From positions 1-64,000 of the forward strand of contig NZ_JAJSON010000009.1 of assembly GCF_022410465.1 (NCBI RefSeq): a stretch of DNA of 64,000 bases, written 5' to 3'. Source of the stretch: Christiangramia crocea. GTDB taxonomy: Bacteria > Bacteroidota > Bacteroidia > Flavobacteriales > Flavobacteriaceae. The notes below the pieces were generated by a model. It saw only the letters and a list, made by a program, of their open reading frames with translations. It searched no databases and was not told the DNA's origin. Positions within the stretch are counted from its first letter, which is position 1; each line of letters starts with the position of its first letter. Shown here piece after piece: positions 53,105 through 62,360 of the stretch. The position numbers and the translations under genes are program-made.

Positions 53105-55564
53105 TTAAGATCCGCACATCAGGCAATCGTCGCCTTCTCCTTCCCTGGACTGAGCTATGATTGCTCTAAGTTCCTCGGGTGTCAGGGCTCCTTCCTCATC
53201 GTTTTGCTGAGAAATTACCGGTTGTGACTGAGCCTGCATTTTATCTGCGGCTCTCACCGGAGCCTGAGATTCGGTCTTTACAGGTTCTTTTTTTGTTTCT
53301 TTCTGAAGCGTAAACTTGATAGCGTCTACAGCTGCTTTGGTGCGAAGATAATACATCCCGGTCTTAAGTCCGCTTTTCCATGCATAGAAATGCATTGAAG
53401 TAAGTTTGCTGTAATTAGCATTTTCCATGAAAAGGTTGAGGGACTGTGACTGGTCTATAAAATAACCCCGCTGTCTCGACATATCGATAATGTCTTTCAT
53501 ACTCATTTCCCATACTGTCTTGTATAGTTCTTTAAGATCCTGTGGAATAACATCTATAGCCTGCACCGATCCGTTATTACGCATAATGGCATTCTTAACG
53601 TCGTCTGTCCACAGATCTCTTGATACAAGATCTTCCAGTAAATGCTTGTTTACCACGATGAATTCTCCTGAAAGAACCCTTCTGGTATATATATTAGAAG
53701 TGTAGGGTTCAAAAGCTTCATTATTTCCTAATATCTGGGAGGTTGACGCGGTAGGCATAGGCGCTAGCAGCAGGGAGTTTCTAACTCCATTCTTGATTAC
53801 CTGTTTACGTAGTTTTGCCCAGTCCCACCTTCCGCTAAGTTCTTCATCTTTAACTCCCCAGAGATTGTACTGGAATTCTCCCTGGCTGATGGGAGAACCT
53901 TTAAAAGTTGAATATGGTCCTTCCTCTTTTGCCAGCTCCATGGAAGCCGTGACCGCGGCAAAATAAAGCGTTTCAAATATTTCCTGGTTCAGCTTTTTGG
54001 CTTCATCTGAAGTGAATGGCAACCTTAATTTGATAAAGGTATCTGCCAGACCCTGAACGCCGAGTCCCACCGGACGGTGGCGCATATTGGAATTTTCAGC
54101 CTCTTTTACCGGATAATAATTCCTGTCGATCACCTTATTAAGGTTCTTGGTTACCCGCTTGGTGATCTTGAACAGTTCCTTATGGTCGAACTCCTCTCCT
54201 TTAATGAACATTGGCAGGGCGATGGAGGCAAGGTTACATACAGCTACTTCATCTTCGCTGGTATATTCAAGGATCTCGGTACAAAGGTTCGAAGATCTAA
54301 TGGTTCCAAGATTCTTCTGATTTGATTTGCGATTTGCCGCATCCTTATAAAGCATGTACGGAGTTCCGGTCTCGATCTGGGATTCCATGATCTTTTCCCA
54401 TAGTTCGCGGGCTTTGATGGTTCTCCGGCCTTTGCCTTCAGCTTCATATTTTTGATAAAGCTTCTCAAATTCTTCTCCATAAGAGTCAAAAAGTCCGGGA
54501 CATTCATTCGGACACATTAATGTCCATTTTCCATCTTCCTGGACCCTCTTCATGAACAGGTCCGGCATCCACATGGCATAGAAAAGATCACGTGCGCGCA
54601 TTTCCTCTTTTCCGTGGTTCTTTTTAAGGTCGAGAAAATCGAAAATATCGGCATGCCATGGTTCCACATAGATAGCGAAAGAACCTTTTCTTTTTCCTCC
54701 GCCCTGGTCCACATAACGTGCAGTGTCGTTGAAAACTCTAAGCATGGGAACGATCCCGTTGGAAGTGCCATTGGTTCCTGAAATATAGGAACCCGTAGCA
54801 CGAACATTATGGATTGAAAGTCCAATTCCACCAGCAGATTGTGAGATCTTGGCCGTTTGCTTTAGGGTGTCGTAGATCCCGTCTATACTATCATCTTTCA
54901 TAGTAAGAAGAAAGCAGGAAGACATTTGTGGTTTCGGAGTTCCGGAATTAAAAAGTGTTGGGGTAGCGTGTGTGAAATATTTTTTAGACATCAGTTCATA
55001 GGTCTCTATGGCTGCATCCAGATCATCAATATGTATTCCTATGGAAACGCGCATGAGCATATGTTGTGGGCGTTCAGCGATCTTTCCGTTAAGTTTTAGA
55101 AGATAGGATCTCTCTAAGGTCTTAAATCCAAAGTAATCATATCCAAAGTCACGATTATATATAATGGTGGAGTCCAGTTTTTCCTTATTATCCATGATCA
55201 CCTCATAGACTTCATCTGAGATGAGAGGAGCTTTTTCGTCATTCCGCGGATTCACATACTCGTAAAGATCTGTCATTACCTCAGAGAAGGTCTTCTTCGT
55301 ATTCTTATGCAGGTTGGAGACAGAGATACGTGCGGCAAGTTTTGCATAATCTGGATGTGAAGTGGTCATTGTAGCTGCGATCTCGGCCGCCAGGTTATCC
55401 AGTTCGCTGGTGGTAACGTTGTCATACAGGCCTTCAATCACCCGCATCGCCACTTTTACCGGATCTACTAGTTCGTTAAGACCGTAACAGAGTTTTTTGA
55501 TTCTGGCGGTGATTTTGTCGAACATGACGGGCTCCTTCCTCCCATCTCTTTTAACTACATACAT
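53105..55564 (-). CDS. nrdA: Ribonucleoside-diphosphate reductase, alpha subunit (class Ia)
   Basis: 819 residues. Reduces ribonucleoside diphosphates to deoxy forms with the NrdB radical. The ATP-cone lies at 1-90 ([20 protein letters not shown]), then the catalytic barrel with [25 protein letters not shown] and [17 protein letters not shown]. The C-terminal redox pair CLMC (in GDDCLMCGS) is intact. An acidic/Gln-rich linker of about 60 residues before the tail is longer than in E. coli NrdA. It follows nrdB after 154 bp, which contain a hairpin, and ends with its own terminator. Confidence 0.97.
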   Translation of the reverse strand: MYVVKRDGRKEPVMFDKITARIKKLCYGLNELVDPVKVAMRVIEGLYDNVTTSELDNLAAEIAATMTTSHPDYAKLAARISVSNLHKNTKKTFSEVMTDLYEYVNPRNDEKAPLISDEVYEVIMDNKEKLDSTIIYNRDFGYDYFGFKTLERSYLLKLNGKIAERPQHMLMRVSIGIHIDDLDAAIETYELMSKKYFTHATPTLFNSGTPKPQMSSCFLLTMKDDSIDGIYDTLKQTAKISQSAGGIGLSIHNVRATGSYISGTNGTSNGIVPMLRVFNDTARYVDQGGGKRKGSFAIYVEPWHADIFDFLDLKKNHGKEEMRARDLFYAMWMPDLFMKRVQEDGKWTLMCPNECPGLFDSYGEEFEKLYQKYEAEGKGRRTIKARELWEKIMESQIETGTPYMLYKDAANRKSNQKNLGTIRSSNLCTEILEYTSEDEVAVCNLASIALPMFIKGEEFDHKELFKITKRVTKNLNKVIDRNYYPVKEAENSNMRHRPVGLGVQGLADTFIKLRLPFTSDEAKKLNQEIFETLYFAAVTASMELAKEEGPYSTFKGSPISQGEFQYNLWGVKDEELSGRWDWAKLRKQVIKNGVRNSLLLAPMPTASTSQILGNNEAFEPYTSNIYTRRVLSGEFIVVNKHLLEDLVSRDLWTDDVKNAIMRNNGSVQAIDVIPQDLKELYKTVWEMSMKDIIDMSRQRGYFIDQSQSLNLFMENANYSKLTSMHFYAWKSGLKTGMYYLRTKAAVDAIKFTLQKETKKEPVKTESQAPVRAADKMQAQSQPVISQQNDEEGALTPEELRAIIAQSREGEGDDCLMCGS

Positions 55565-55684
55565 AAGCTACAGTTTTAGTTCAGGAACACAGGAATCTTG
55601 AAAAAAGGTGCTGAGGGTCCCTGCCGGGAAAATACCCGGAATTGGAAAATTCATTAATTCGGATGAAAAATATTAAAGTCAACA

Positions 55685-55710
55685 TGCGCCGCGTTGGGGG
55701 ACACGGCGCA
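55685..55710 (-). promoter_or_regulatory. G+C-rich hairpin in the nrdB-nrdA gap
   Basis: TGCGCCG (55685-55691) and CGGCGCA (55704-55710), a perfect 7-bp stem with a 12-base loop, 8 bp after the nrdB stop on the minus strand. Probably a partial terminator or mRNA-stability element setting the NrdB to NrdA ratio. Confidence 0.5.
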
Positions 55711-55718
55711 GTTGGGCT

Positions 55719-56696
55719 CTAGAAATCAGCGTCGAAGCTGATCTCGTCTGATTCTTTATCTTTATTCATTACACCTGCCTTCTGGTATTCGCTTACGCGT
55801 TTTTCGAAGAAATTGGTTTTACCCTGCAGGTTGATCATATCCATGAAATCGAATGGGTTGGATACGTTGTATTCTTTTTCGCATTCCAGTTCCACTAACA
55901 GCCTGTCTGTAACAAACTCCAGGTACTGGGTCATAAGCTTGGAGTTCATACCAATTAGACTAACGGGGAGTGACTCAGTGATGAACTCTCTTTCAATATT
56001 CAATGCATCAACTATGATAGCCTTTATTCTTTCTTTTGGCACCTTGTTAATAAGGTGGTGATTATGCAGATGAACGGCGAAATCACAATGCATACCTTCG
56101 TCTCTTGAGATCAACTCGTTGGAAAAGGTAAGGCCGGGCATCAATCCGCGTTTCTTCAGCCAGAAGATGGAGCAGAAAGCCCCGGAGAAGAAGATACCTT
56201 CCACTGCTGCAAAAGCTATAAGTCTTTCGGCAAAGGAGTCAGATTCGATCCATTTAAGAGCCCAGTCAGCTTTTTTCTTAATGGCGGGGAATACTTCGAT
56301 GGCCTTGAACAAATTATCTTTCTCTTTGTCGTCTTTCACATAGGTGTCGATAAGAAGTGAGTAGGTTTCAGAATGTATGTTTTCCATCATGATCTGGAAG
56401 CCATAGAAAAACTTGGCTTCAGAATACTGAACTTCATTTACGAAGTTCTCTGCCAGGTTCTCATTCACGATCCCATCTGAAGCCGCAAAAAAGGCAAGTA
56501 TGTGTTTTATGAAATAGCGCTCGTCAGAATTCAGCTTGTGGTTCCAGTCGTTAAGATCCTGGTGAAGATCGATCTCTTCTGCAGTCCAGAAACAAGCCTC
56601 CATTTTTTTGTACCAGTCCCAGATATCATGATGTTTTATCGGGAAGATCACAAAGCGATCTTTATTATCCTGTAAAATGGGTTCCGTTTGCGCCAT
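55719..56696 (-). CDS. nrdB: Ribonucleoside-diphosphate reductase, beta subunit
   Basis: 325 residues. Carries the di-iron tyrosyl-radical cofactor that starts catalysis in NrdA. Metal ligands appear in [30 protein letters not shown] and [19 protein letters not shown], with family-consistent spacing. The C-terminus ends EISFDADF, the tail that docks on NrdA. It precedes nrdA (154-bp gap); the 555-bp upstream gap carries terminators but no clear promoter box. Confidence 0.97.
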   Translation of the reverse strand: MAQTEPILQDNKDRFVIFPIKHHDIWDWYKKMEACFWTAEEIDLHQDLNDWNHKLNSDERYFIKHILAFFAASDGIVNENLAENFVNEVQYSEAKFFYGFQIMMENIHSETYSLLIDTYVKDDKEKDNLFKAIEVFPAIKKKADWALKWIESDSFAERLIAFAAVEGIFFSGAFCSIFWLKKRGLMPGLTFSNELISRDEGMHCDFAVHLHNHHLINKVPKERIKAIIVDALNIEREFITESLPVSLIGMNSKLMTQYLEFVTDRLLVELECEKEYNVSNPFDFMDMINLQGKTNFFEKRVSEYQKAGVMNKDKESDEISFDADF

Positions 56697-57251
56697 GCTT
56701 GTTTTATTTTTTGGTCTTAGTTGGTTTTATTGAAAAGAGTTTAACAAATATTTAAAAATGAGACATATAATGAAAGATATTGGCTCAAACGTTTTCAACA
56801 AAGTTGTCAACACGAGAAACTCTATATTTTTCATAGTTTCTTGTTAAAAGAACTTATAAATAACTAAATAACAGTGGTTTATAAATTGTTAATAATTTTA
56901 TGACCAAAAAAAGGGATCCTTATTTTCCGGGTCGTCAACAATGCTCAAAATGGGGTTGAAACCCTCATAAAATAAGGGTTTTTTAAAAACGAAAAACCGG
57001 CAAATTATTGCCGGTTTTCCAGAAAACAGAATTACCTAATTCTTTGGTTGGTCCACCTATAAAATTTCTGGGTGTAGATAATCCGATCATATTTTATTAA
57101 TAGCCAGGTACATATGCCTGGGAAATATTCTTCTTTATAAAGGGGGGGGGATAAAAAAGATCGCTGATCTTTTTCGACAGAATTCCTCGACGAGGAATGT
57201 AAATATACCAAATTATTGTTGTTTAGCGCAGTTTAATGCGCTGAAAATTAA
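56697..57251. other. Non-coding 555-bp stretch rich in hairpins
   Basis: No gene is seen. It contains three terminator-like hairpins: AAACCCT/AGGGTTT with T run (56959-56985), an 11-bp AAAACCGGCAA/TTGCCGGTTTT stem (56993-57018) and AAAAGATC-GCT-GATCTTTT (57155-57174, with leftward U run). It also has a run of nine Gs at 57142-57150 and a perfect palindrome ATTCCTCG-A-CGAGGAAT at 57182-57198. The last two hairpins are the likely terminator set of the DUF3109 gene. Confidence 0.7.
57155..57174 (-). terminator. Terminator of the DUF3109 gene
   Basis: AAAAGATC-GCT-GATCTTTT, read leftward followed by a T-rich stretch, 78 bp after the gene. Confidence 0.65.
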
Positions 57252-57836
57252 TCAATTGTTGGCTTTTGTTTTTGAAATATTCGAAGCGACTTCCTCAAGT
57301 TCCCTGTACCAGTCTTCTCCGTATTTTCTGATGAGGGCATCCTTTACAAATTTGTAGACAGGTACCTGTAGTTCAGCCCCGAGGCTACAGGCATCATCAC
57401 AGATCTCCCAGCGATGGTAATTCACAGCTGAAAATGAAGAGTATTCCTGGATCCGTACTGGGTAGAGGTGGCAGGAAACGGGTTTTTTCCAGTCGATCTC
57501 CCCGGCATTATAGGCTTCCTCGATCCCGCAAAGGGCGGTGCCTTTATCGTCAAAGGTTACATAGGCACAGTCGGCATCGTCTATCAGGGGGGTTTCTATT
57601 TCTCCATTCTCACGGGTGATGTAAATCCCCTGTTTTTCAATGGCTTCAATGCCTTCCTTACGTAGATAGGGCTTTACTTTGGGGTATATCTTCTCCATGA
57701 TTGCCCTCTCTTCAGGCTCAACAGGAGCCCCTGCCTCTCCGTCTATACAGCAAGCTCCTTTACAGGCTGAAAGGTTGCACACAAAATCATTCTTGATGAT
57801 CTCCTCCGAAACTAAAGTTTTTCCCAGTTGAAACAT
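57252..57836 (-). CDS. DUF3109 cysteine-rich (YkgJ-like) protein
   Basis: 194 residues, cytosolic. It carries a Cys pattern of a metal or Fe-S site: FVCNLSACKGACCIDGEAG, then ALCGIEEAY, KPVSCHLYPVR and WEICDDACSLG. The layout fits the DUF3109 family of Bacteroidota, a relative of the YkgJ zinc/iron-chelating proteins. The role is unknown. TATCTTTG (57848-57841, minus strand) is a -7 box only 5 bp before the ATG, so a very short leader is likely. It diverges from the marC operon. Confidence 0.85.
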   Translation of the reverse strand: MFQLGKTLVSEEIIKNDFVCNLSACKGACCIDGEAGAPVEPEERAIMEKIYPKVKPYLRKEGIEAIEKQGIYITRENGEIETPLIDDADCAYVTFDDKGTALCGIEEAYNAGEIDWKKPVSCHLYPVRIQEYSSFSAVNYHRWEICDDACSLGAELQVPVYKFVKDALIRKYGEDWYRELEEVASNISKTKANN

Positions 57837-57840
57837 GCTG

Positions 57841-57848
57841 CAAAGATA
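57841..57848 (-). promoter_or_regulatory. -7 box of the DUF3109 gene
   Basis: TATCTTTG on the minus strand fits TAnnTTTG, 4-5 bp before the start codon. No -33 element found. Confidence 0.35.
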
Positions 57849-57938
57849 ATTTTCTGCCTTGTAGAACGAAGAAAAAAAGGCTGAAAAATTTACACAAATT
57901 TAACCTGGTTGGCTATGGGCAGATCAGATAAGTTGAAG

Positions 57939-57946
57939 TACTTTTG
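57939..57946 (+). promoter_or_regulatory. -7 box of the marC operon
   Basis: TACTTTTG fits TAnnTTTG and lies 24 bp before the marC ATG at 57971. It also covers the only upstream in-frame TTG, which argues against that start. Confidence 0.4.
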
Positions 57947-57970
57947 CCCGCAATTTTTAATATAGTAGTT

Positions 57971-58552
57971 ATGTTTAATTTGCTGAATTTTAGAGAAGTA
58001 TTTACTGCCGGGATGATTCTTTTCGCAGTGATCGATATTATTGGAAATATACCTATTATCATAGATCTGCGGGCAAAAGTGGGACATATTCAAAGTGAAA
58101 AGGCATCGATAGTGGCGGGGATCATTATGATAGTCTTTCTATTCGTGGGGAAGGAGATCCTAAGACTTATTGGTATAGATGTGAATTCTTTTGCTGTGGC
58201 GGGTTCATTTATCCTTTTCTTCCTTGCGCTGGAAATGATACTGGGGATAAGCCTCTATAAAGATGATGCTCCCGAGACGGCTTCCATAGTGCCGCTGGCT
58301 TTCCCTCTTATTGCGGGTGCAGGGACCATGACATCACTGGTTTCACTTCAGGCAGAATATGAAATGGTAAATATCATTGTGGCTATCATTATCAATATTA
58401 TCTTTGTATACGTGGTCCTGAAATCGTCGGCGAAGATCGAGCGGTTTCTGGGTAGCCAGGGAATCAATGTAATCAGAAAGGTTTTTGGCGTAATATTGCT
58501 CGCTATTGCCGTGAAATTGTTCGCCGAGAACATTCAGAGTTTATTTTCATGA
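57971..58552 (+). CDS. MarC family integral membrane protein
   Basis: 193 residues from the ATG at 57971. About six membrane helices, with the typical MarC segments FFAVIDIIGNIPII-like (here FAVIDIIGNIPIIIDLR), FLALEMILGI, and PLAFPLIAGAGTMTSLV. The family is conserved in bacteria with no clear substrate; early reports of antibiotic efflux are not supported. It overlaps the next gene by 4 bp (ATGA). Start ATG preferred because the upstream TTG lies in a promoter box. Confidence 0.9.
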   Translation: MFNLLNFREVFTAGMILFAVIDIIGNIPIIIDLRAKVGHIQSEKASIVAGIIMIVFLFVGKEILRLIGIDVNSFAVAGSFILFFLALEMILGISLYKDDAPETASIVPLAFPLIAGAGTMTSLVSLQAEYEMVNIIVAIIINIIFVYVVLKSSAKIERFLGSQGINVIRKVFGVILLAIAVKLFAENIQSLFS

Positions 58553-58743
58553 AATATTTTATTTATACCATTATGGCCCTATCCCTTGCTTTTATAGGGA
58601 TTAGTGCCAGTGTACTCAACTTTCAGAACCTGACGGAAGGGGAAAGCGGGAAGGCACTTATTGTAATACTCGCAAGTATTTGTGTGATCGTATTGATGAT
58701 AATTTTGCTTATTTCCCGGAGCATTTCCAAAAAACATAGCTAA
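58549..58743 (+). CDS. Small two-helix membrane protein, 64 residues
   Basis: Overlaps marC by 4 bp. Two hydrophobic segments (IMALSLAFIGISASVLNF and LIVILASICVIVLMIILLI) with a short acidic loop (QNLTEGESGK) and a basic tail (SRSISKKHS). No recognised family. Tight coupling to MarC and to the FAD protein (3-bp gap) suggests a shared role. Confidence 0.7.
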   Translation: MKYFIYTIMALSLAFIGISASVLNFQNLTEGESGKALIVILASICVIVLMIILLISRSISKKHS

Positions 58744-58746
58744 ATA

Positions 58747-59352
58747 ATGGATTTTGATGTGCTAATTATAGGAGGGGGAGCCGCTGGAATGTCCTGTGCC
58801 CTGGTCATAGGTTCGGCCATGGAAAAACCTTACGCTGAAAATAAAAAGGCAGGAATTATCCTGCATCAAAAAAGCTCTCATTTACAGTCGGCATTGCTTA
58901 AAAATGTTTTCGGGATCCGGCCGGGAACCCATGGTGCAGACTTACTGAAAAAAGGGATTTCACACCTGGAATCCCTGTATCCGCAAGTGGAGACCATTAA
59001 AAAGGAAAAAGTGAAGGAAGTAGTGGAACTGGAAGAAGGTTTCAGGGTGATTACTAATAAATCTGAATATACATCAGTGAAAATAGTGGTGGCCGTTGGA
59101 TACACCAGTCCTTTCAGGATTTCCGGACTTGAAGATTACCTGATTCCTCATAAGAAAGCAAAGCTTTCAAAAGACAGGATCCAGTTAAGAAATGAAGATC
59201 ATCTTGTAAAACCTGGACTTTATGTGGCCGGGACTCTTGCGGGATGGCGCAGTCAGTTCGCCACTGCAAGCGGAAGCGGAGCAGCCGTTGCTACAGATAT
59301 ACTTACCGAATGGAACGGAGAGCACACGAAGGTGCATGATAAATTAGCGTAG
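58747..59352 (+). CDS. Minimal FAD-dependent oxidoreductase-like protein
   Basis: 201 residues. N-terminal FAD-binding motif DVLIIGGGAAGMSCA (4-18), then C-terminal LYVAGTLAGWRSQFATASGS, as in thioredoxin-reductase-like flavoproteins (GDV-type motif). It is about 100 residues shorter than thioredoxin reductase and lacks an inserted NADPH domain and the CxxC pair. It probably keeps one Rossmann domain that binds FAD and takes electrons from a partner. Third gene of the marC operon; it overlaps the convergent gene by 9 bp. Confidence 0.8.
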   Translation: MDFDVLIIGGGAAGMSCALVIGSAMEKPYAENKKAGIILHQKSSHLQSALLKNVFGIRPGTHGADLLKKGISHLESLYPQVETIKKEKVKEVVELEEGFRVITNKSEYTSVKIVVAVGYTSPFRISGLEDYLIPHKKAKLSKDRIQLRNEDHLVKPGLYVAGTLAGWRSQFATASGSGAAVATDILTEWNGEHTKVHDKLA

Positions 59353-59646
59353 AAAGAAACACAATAGGCTTATCGGGACACTTATAACCGCAAGGATCAT
59401 AAAGCTCTGCTGGAGATTCCTGAGAATAAGAGCTCTTTTTAACTGCCTTGTGAACCGGGGGTCGTTATTGAGTCTGATCTGTTTTTTAAGAAGATCCCGT
59501 GAAACGTTGGATGAATTGATAAGTATATCTCTTTGAAGAAAAAGAGAAGTACTGTTATCCATTAGCCTGAATGCAACTGCAATTATAAAGAAAAGCAGAG
59601 GGATAAATGGCCAGAGAGTCGAAAGATATGCAATGAATTTTTCCAC
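59344..59646 (-). CDS. Hypothetical membrane protein, 100 residues
   Basis: A hydrophobic N-terminal segment (FIAYLSTLWPFIPLLFFIIAV, split by Pro), a basic cytosolic middle (DLLKKQIRLNN to RFTRQLKRALILRN), and a second hydrophobic end (FMILAVISVPISLLCFFL). No family recognised. It lies 15 bp after the S41 protease gene, so it is probably the last gene of that operon. Confidence 0.65.
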   Translation of the reverse strand: MEKFIAYLSTLWPFIPLLFFIIAVAFRLMDNSTSLFLQRDILINSSNVSRDLLKKQIRLNNDPRFTRQLKRALILRNLQQSFMILAVISVPISLLCFFLR

Positions 59647-59661
59647 TGGAAAACCAAATTA

Positions 59662-61254
59662 TTATTTTTCCTGTGACAACTCAATTACTTTTTCAATTAT
59701 TCGGTCATCTTCATTTAAATACCGTTCAAATGCATTAGTCCCGAAAAGTTGCTGTGCCATTTCGGCCTTCAAATATTTCTTAAGCAGAGGTTTATGTTCC
59801 TCTCCGTTGAGGTTTACCCTAACCCCCATTTGCCTTAGATAGCGGTCAAAACCGTTCATCATCTCTTCGGTGATCTCTATCTTTTTTCTGAACTGGTTTT
59901 TCTCAATTGAATTATAATACCTGCGATCCTTTTCCAGCAGATCAAAGACATAACGGCTCATATATCCGCCACGTAGCAGGAAAGTAAGTTTCTCTTTTTC
60001 GGAGTCGGTGTCTTTTGGCACAAAGATATCGGGGATTATACCTCCTCCTCCATAAACTACTTTTCCGCCGGGAGTAACATATTTAAGGGAGTCGTTTACC
60101 GTTATGCTATCTTCACTGTTAAGTTCCCCGTTTTGGTAACGACGCATATAATCGTTAAAATAAGACTCGTTGCCATTTTCGTAAGGTTTTTGAATGGACC
60201 TTCCTGTTGGAGTGTAATACCTGGCGATAGTGAGCCTTACCGCGCTGCCGTCACCAAGCTCCATCTCGCGCTGTACAAGGCCTTTTCCATAGGAACGCCT
60301 TCCCACTATGGTGCCTACATCGTTATCCTGAAGGGCCCCGGCAACCACTTCACTTGCGGAGGCTGAATTTTCATTGATGAGTACATAGACCTTTCCGTTT
60401 TCGAATTCTCCTTTTCGTTGTGCATAGGTCTCTTCTATTGCCCCGCTTTTGTTCTTGGTGTAGAGGATAAGTTTTTCATCCTTAATGAACTCATCGGCTA
60501 TATTGATAGCTTCAGAAAGGTAGCCACCGGGATTGTCACGCAGGTCCAGGGCGATCTGTTTCGCTCCTTTCTTCTTAAGTCCGGTTATGGCATTACTGAA
60601 TTCCTTATAGGTTGTCTCGGCAAAGCGATTGATCTTGATATACCCCAGATTCTCGGTTAGCATGTAGGCGGCATCCACACTCTTAAGTGGTACCTTCCCA
60701 CGCTTAACATCGAAGGTGAGCAGGTCTTCTATTCCCTTTCTTAAAACTTTCAGGGTGACCCGGGTATTTTCCTTTCCCTTTAAATGGCGGGTGATAGAGT
60801 CATTGCTTATTCCGCGGTTAAAAAGTTTGTTACCATCCGCATATAGTATCCTGTCTCCCCCACGGATACCCAGCTTCTCGCTTGGCCCTCCTTCCAGGGC
60901 CTTTATCACTACGATGGTGTCCTGGACACTGTAAAAGCTCACGCCTATTCCCACAAAATCACCTTTCATATTTTCGGTGACGTTGGCATATTCATCCTTG
61001 GGGATGTAGACAGAATGAGGGTCAAGGTTCTCAAGTATTTTATTCACCGTGAGATCAACAATACTGTCGGTATTCACATCATCTACATATTCATAGTCGA
61101 TATAATCTATAAGCCGGTTTAACTTTTGTTTTTTTGGATTGGCAGAGAATAGCTCATCAGAAGTGTCAAAATTAAGGCGTGCGCCAAGGATAAGCCCTAC
61201 GGCACATGCGATGCTCAGTAATAGAGGAGTGTATATTTTATTTCTACCTTTCAA
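59662..61254 (-). CDS. S41 family C-terminal processing peptidase
   Basis: 530 residues, membrane-anchored or exported (hydrophobic start YTPLLLSIACAVGLILG). A PDZ domain spans about 85-180 (KALEGGPSEKLGIRGGDRIL). The S41 catalytic domain (about 190-390) has the GYIKINRFAETTYKEF strand, LDLRDNPGGYLSEAINIADE, the catalytic Ser in NENSASASEVVAGALQ and the Lys in GRRSYGKGLVQ, so the Ser-Lys dyad is intact. A C-terminal helical region of about 130 residues follows. It overlaps the dCMP deaminase gene by 4 bp. Confidence 0.93.
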   Translation of the reverse strand: MKGRNKIYTPLLLSIACAVGLILGARLNFDTSDELFSANPKKQKLNRLIDYIDYEYVDDVNTDSIVDLTVNKILENLDPHSVYIPKDEYANVTENMKGDFVGIGVSFYSVQDTIVVIKALEGGPSEKLGIRGGDRILYADGNKLFNRGISNDSITRHLKGKENTRVTLKVLRKGIEDLLTFDVKRGKVPLKSVDAAYMLTENLGYIKINRFAETTYKEFSNAITGLKKKGAKQIALDLRDNPGGYLSEAINIADEFIKDEKLILYTKNKSGAIEETYAQRKGEFENGKVYVLINENSASASEVVAGALQDNDVGTIVGRRSYGKGLVQREMELGDGSAVRLTIARYYTPTGRSIQKPYENGNESYFNDYMRRYQNGELNSEDSITVNDSLKYVTPGGKVVYGGGGIIPDIFVPKDTDSEKEKLTFLLRGGYMSRYVFDLLEKDRRYYNSIEKNQFRKKIEITEEMMNGFDRYLRQMGVRVNLNGEEHKPLLKKYLKAEMAQQLFGTNAFERYLNEDDRIIEKVIELSQEK

Positions 61255-61682
61255 TCTTCCAGTTCTGTTATCTGTTCAAGTTCCACGCCCGCTTTTTCGA
61301 GGAAGTTCAGGCCTGAATTGTCCTTGTAGTCTATTTGATAAACAAGTCTTTTTATACCAGATTGGTGAATTAGTTTACTACATTCCTTACAAGGAGACAT
61401 GGTAATATATAAAGTAGCGTCCTTACAGGATTGTGTAGAGCCTGCTACTTTAAGGATCGCATTGGCCTCGGCATGTAAAACGTACCATTTGGTATAACCT
61501 TCTTCATCCTCACAAAAATTTTCAAATCCGGTGGGCGTACCATTGTAACCATCAGAAATGATCATCCTATCCTTTACAATTAACGCGCCAACTTGTTTTC
61601 TATTACAATGGCTTAATTTACTCCATTCTCTGGCGATTCTCAAATAAGCCTTATCGAATTTAAGCTGTTTTTTCTTATTCAT
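61251..61682 (-). CDS. dCMP/cytidine deaminase (ComEB-like)
   Basis: 143 residues. Zinc-binding motifs VLHAEANAIL (H70, E72) and MSPCKECSKL (C98, C101) with the dCMP-deaminase-type GYNGTPTGFENFCED. It makes dUMP for thymidylate synthesis, fitting the nrdAB/dgt neighbourhood. First gene of an operon with the S41 peptidase. Confidence 0.9.
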   Translation of the reverse strand: MNKKKQLKFDKAYLRIAREWSKLSHCNRKQVGALIVKDRMIISDGYNGTPTGFENFCEDEEGYTKWYVLHAEANAILKVAGSTQSCKDATLYITMSPCKECSKLIHQSGIKRLVYQIDYKDNSGLNFLEKAGVELEQITELED

Positions 61683-61772
61683 TGAAACAATAAAAGTCTA
61701 AGCTGCAGAAATTAATAATGAGCTGCAAATTAAAAGATTATTGTTAAAAATACAGGTTAAAAATATTTAATT

Positions 61773-62360
61773 CTACAGGGCCCGATAGCTTTCCTGAAGT
61801 ATGGGCAGAATGATCCCTATTACGATAGATGCAGTGACCAGTATCCAGTCCCTTCTTGAGACGTTGAAGATATTCTGAAAAATGAAACCCAGGATCATTA
61901 CCGAAAGTACCACAATTACCTGGGCCACCTCTATTCCCAGCGCAAATTCTACCAGTGGCCAGAACTTTGCATCAGAGCCGGCAGCTATCATTTTAAAATA
62001 GGACGAAAATCCAAGCCCGTGTATGACCCCAAAGAAGATGGTGGTGAAATATAGCAGGCTATAATTGCCGTTCCTGAGCTTTTTCCCTGCCGTGGCGATA
62101 TCAAAGATGGCCGTTGCCAGAATGGTCACCGGAATAAGGAATTCCACGTAATCTGTCGCTACCTTAACGATTTCGTATACGGAAAGGATTAGAGCCAGGG
62201 TGTGGCCTATAGTGAACAGGGTCACCAGCCATAAGACCTTTTTCCAGGAGTAGAAACTGTAGGAGGCAACAAGCACTATTAAAAAAAGTACATGATCGTA
62301 TGCCTGCCAGTCCAGCACGTGGTCCAGCCCAAGCCTGAAGTAGAGCCAAAATTGGGACAT
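61773..62360 (-). CDS. HupE/UreJ-like membrane protein
   Basis: 195 residues with about six hydrophobic segments. HupE/UreJ-type signatures: GLDHVLDWQAYDHVLFLIVL, LFTIGHTLALILS, and GVIHGLGFSSYFK. Members are possible nickel or metal transporters linked to hydrogenase or urease; no such genes are in the window, so the cargo is open. It stands alone. Confidence 0.8.
   Translation of the reverse strand: MSQFWLYFRLGLDHVLDWQAYDHVLFLIVLVASYSFYSWKKVLWLVTLFTIGHTLALILSVYEIVKVATDYVEFLIPVTILATAIFDIATAGKKLRNGNYSLLYFTTIFFGVIHGLGFSSYFKMIAAGSDAKFWPLVEFALGIEVAQVIVVLSVMILGFIFQNIFNVSRRDWILVTASIVIGIILPILQESYRAL

Noticed and set aside
56761-56830. Possible NrdR boxes upstream of nrdB
   Set aside because: Only short A+T-rich similarity and a small CAAC-AAA-GTTG dyad; no pair of boxes matching the consensus.
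57944-57970. TTG start that would extend MarC by nine residues
   Set aside because: The codon lies inside a TAnnTTTG promoter box; the ATG at 57971 gives the usual MarC start.
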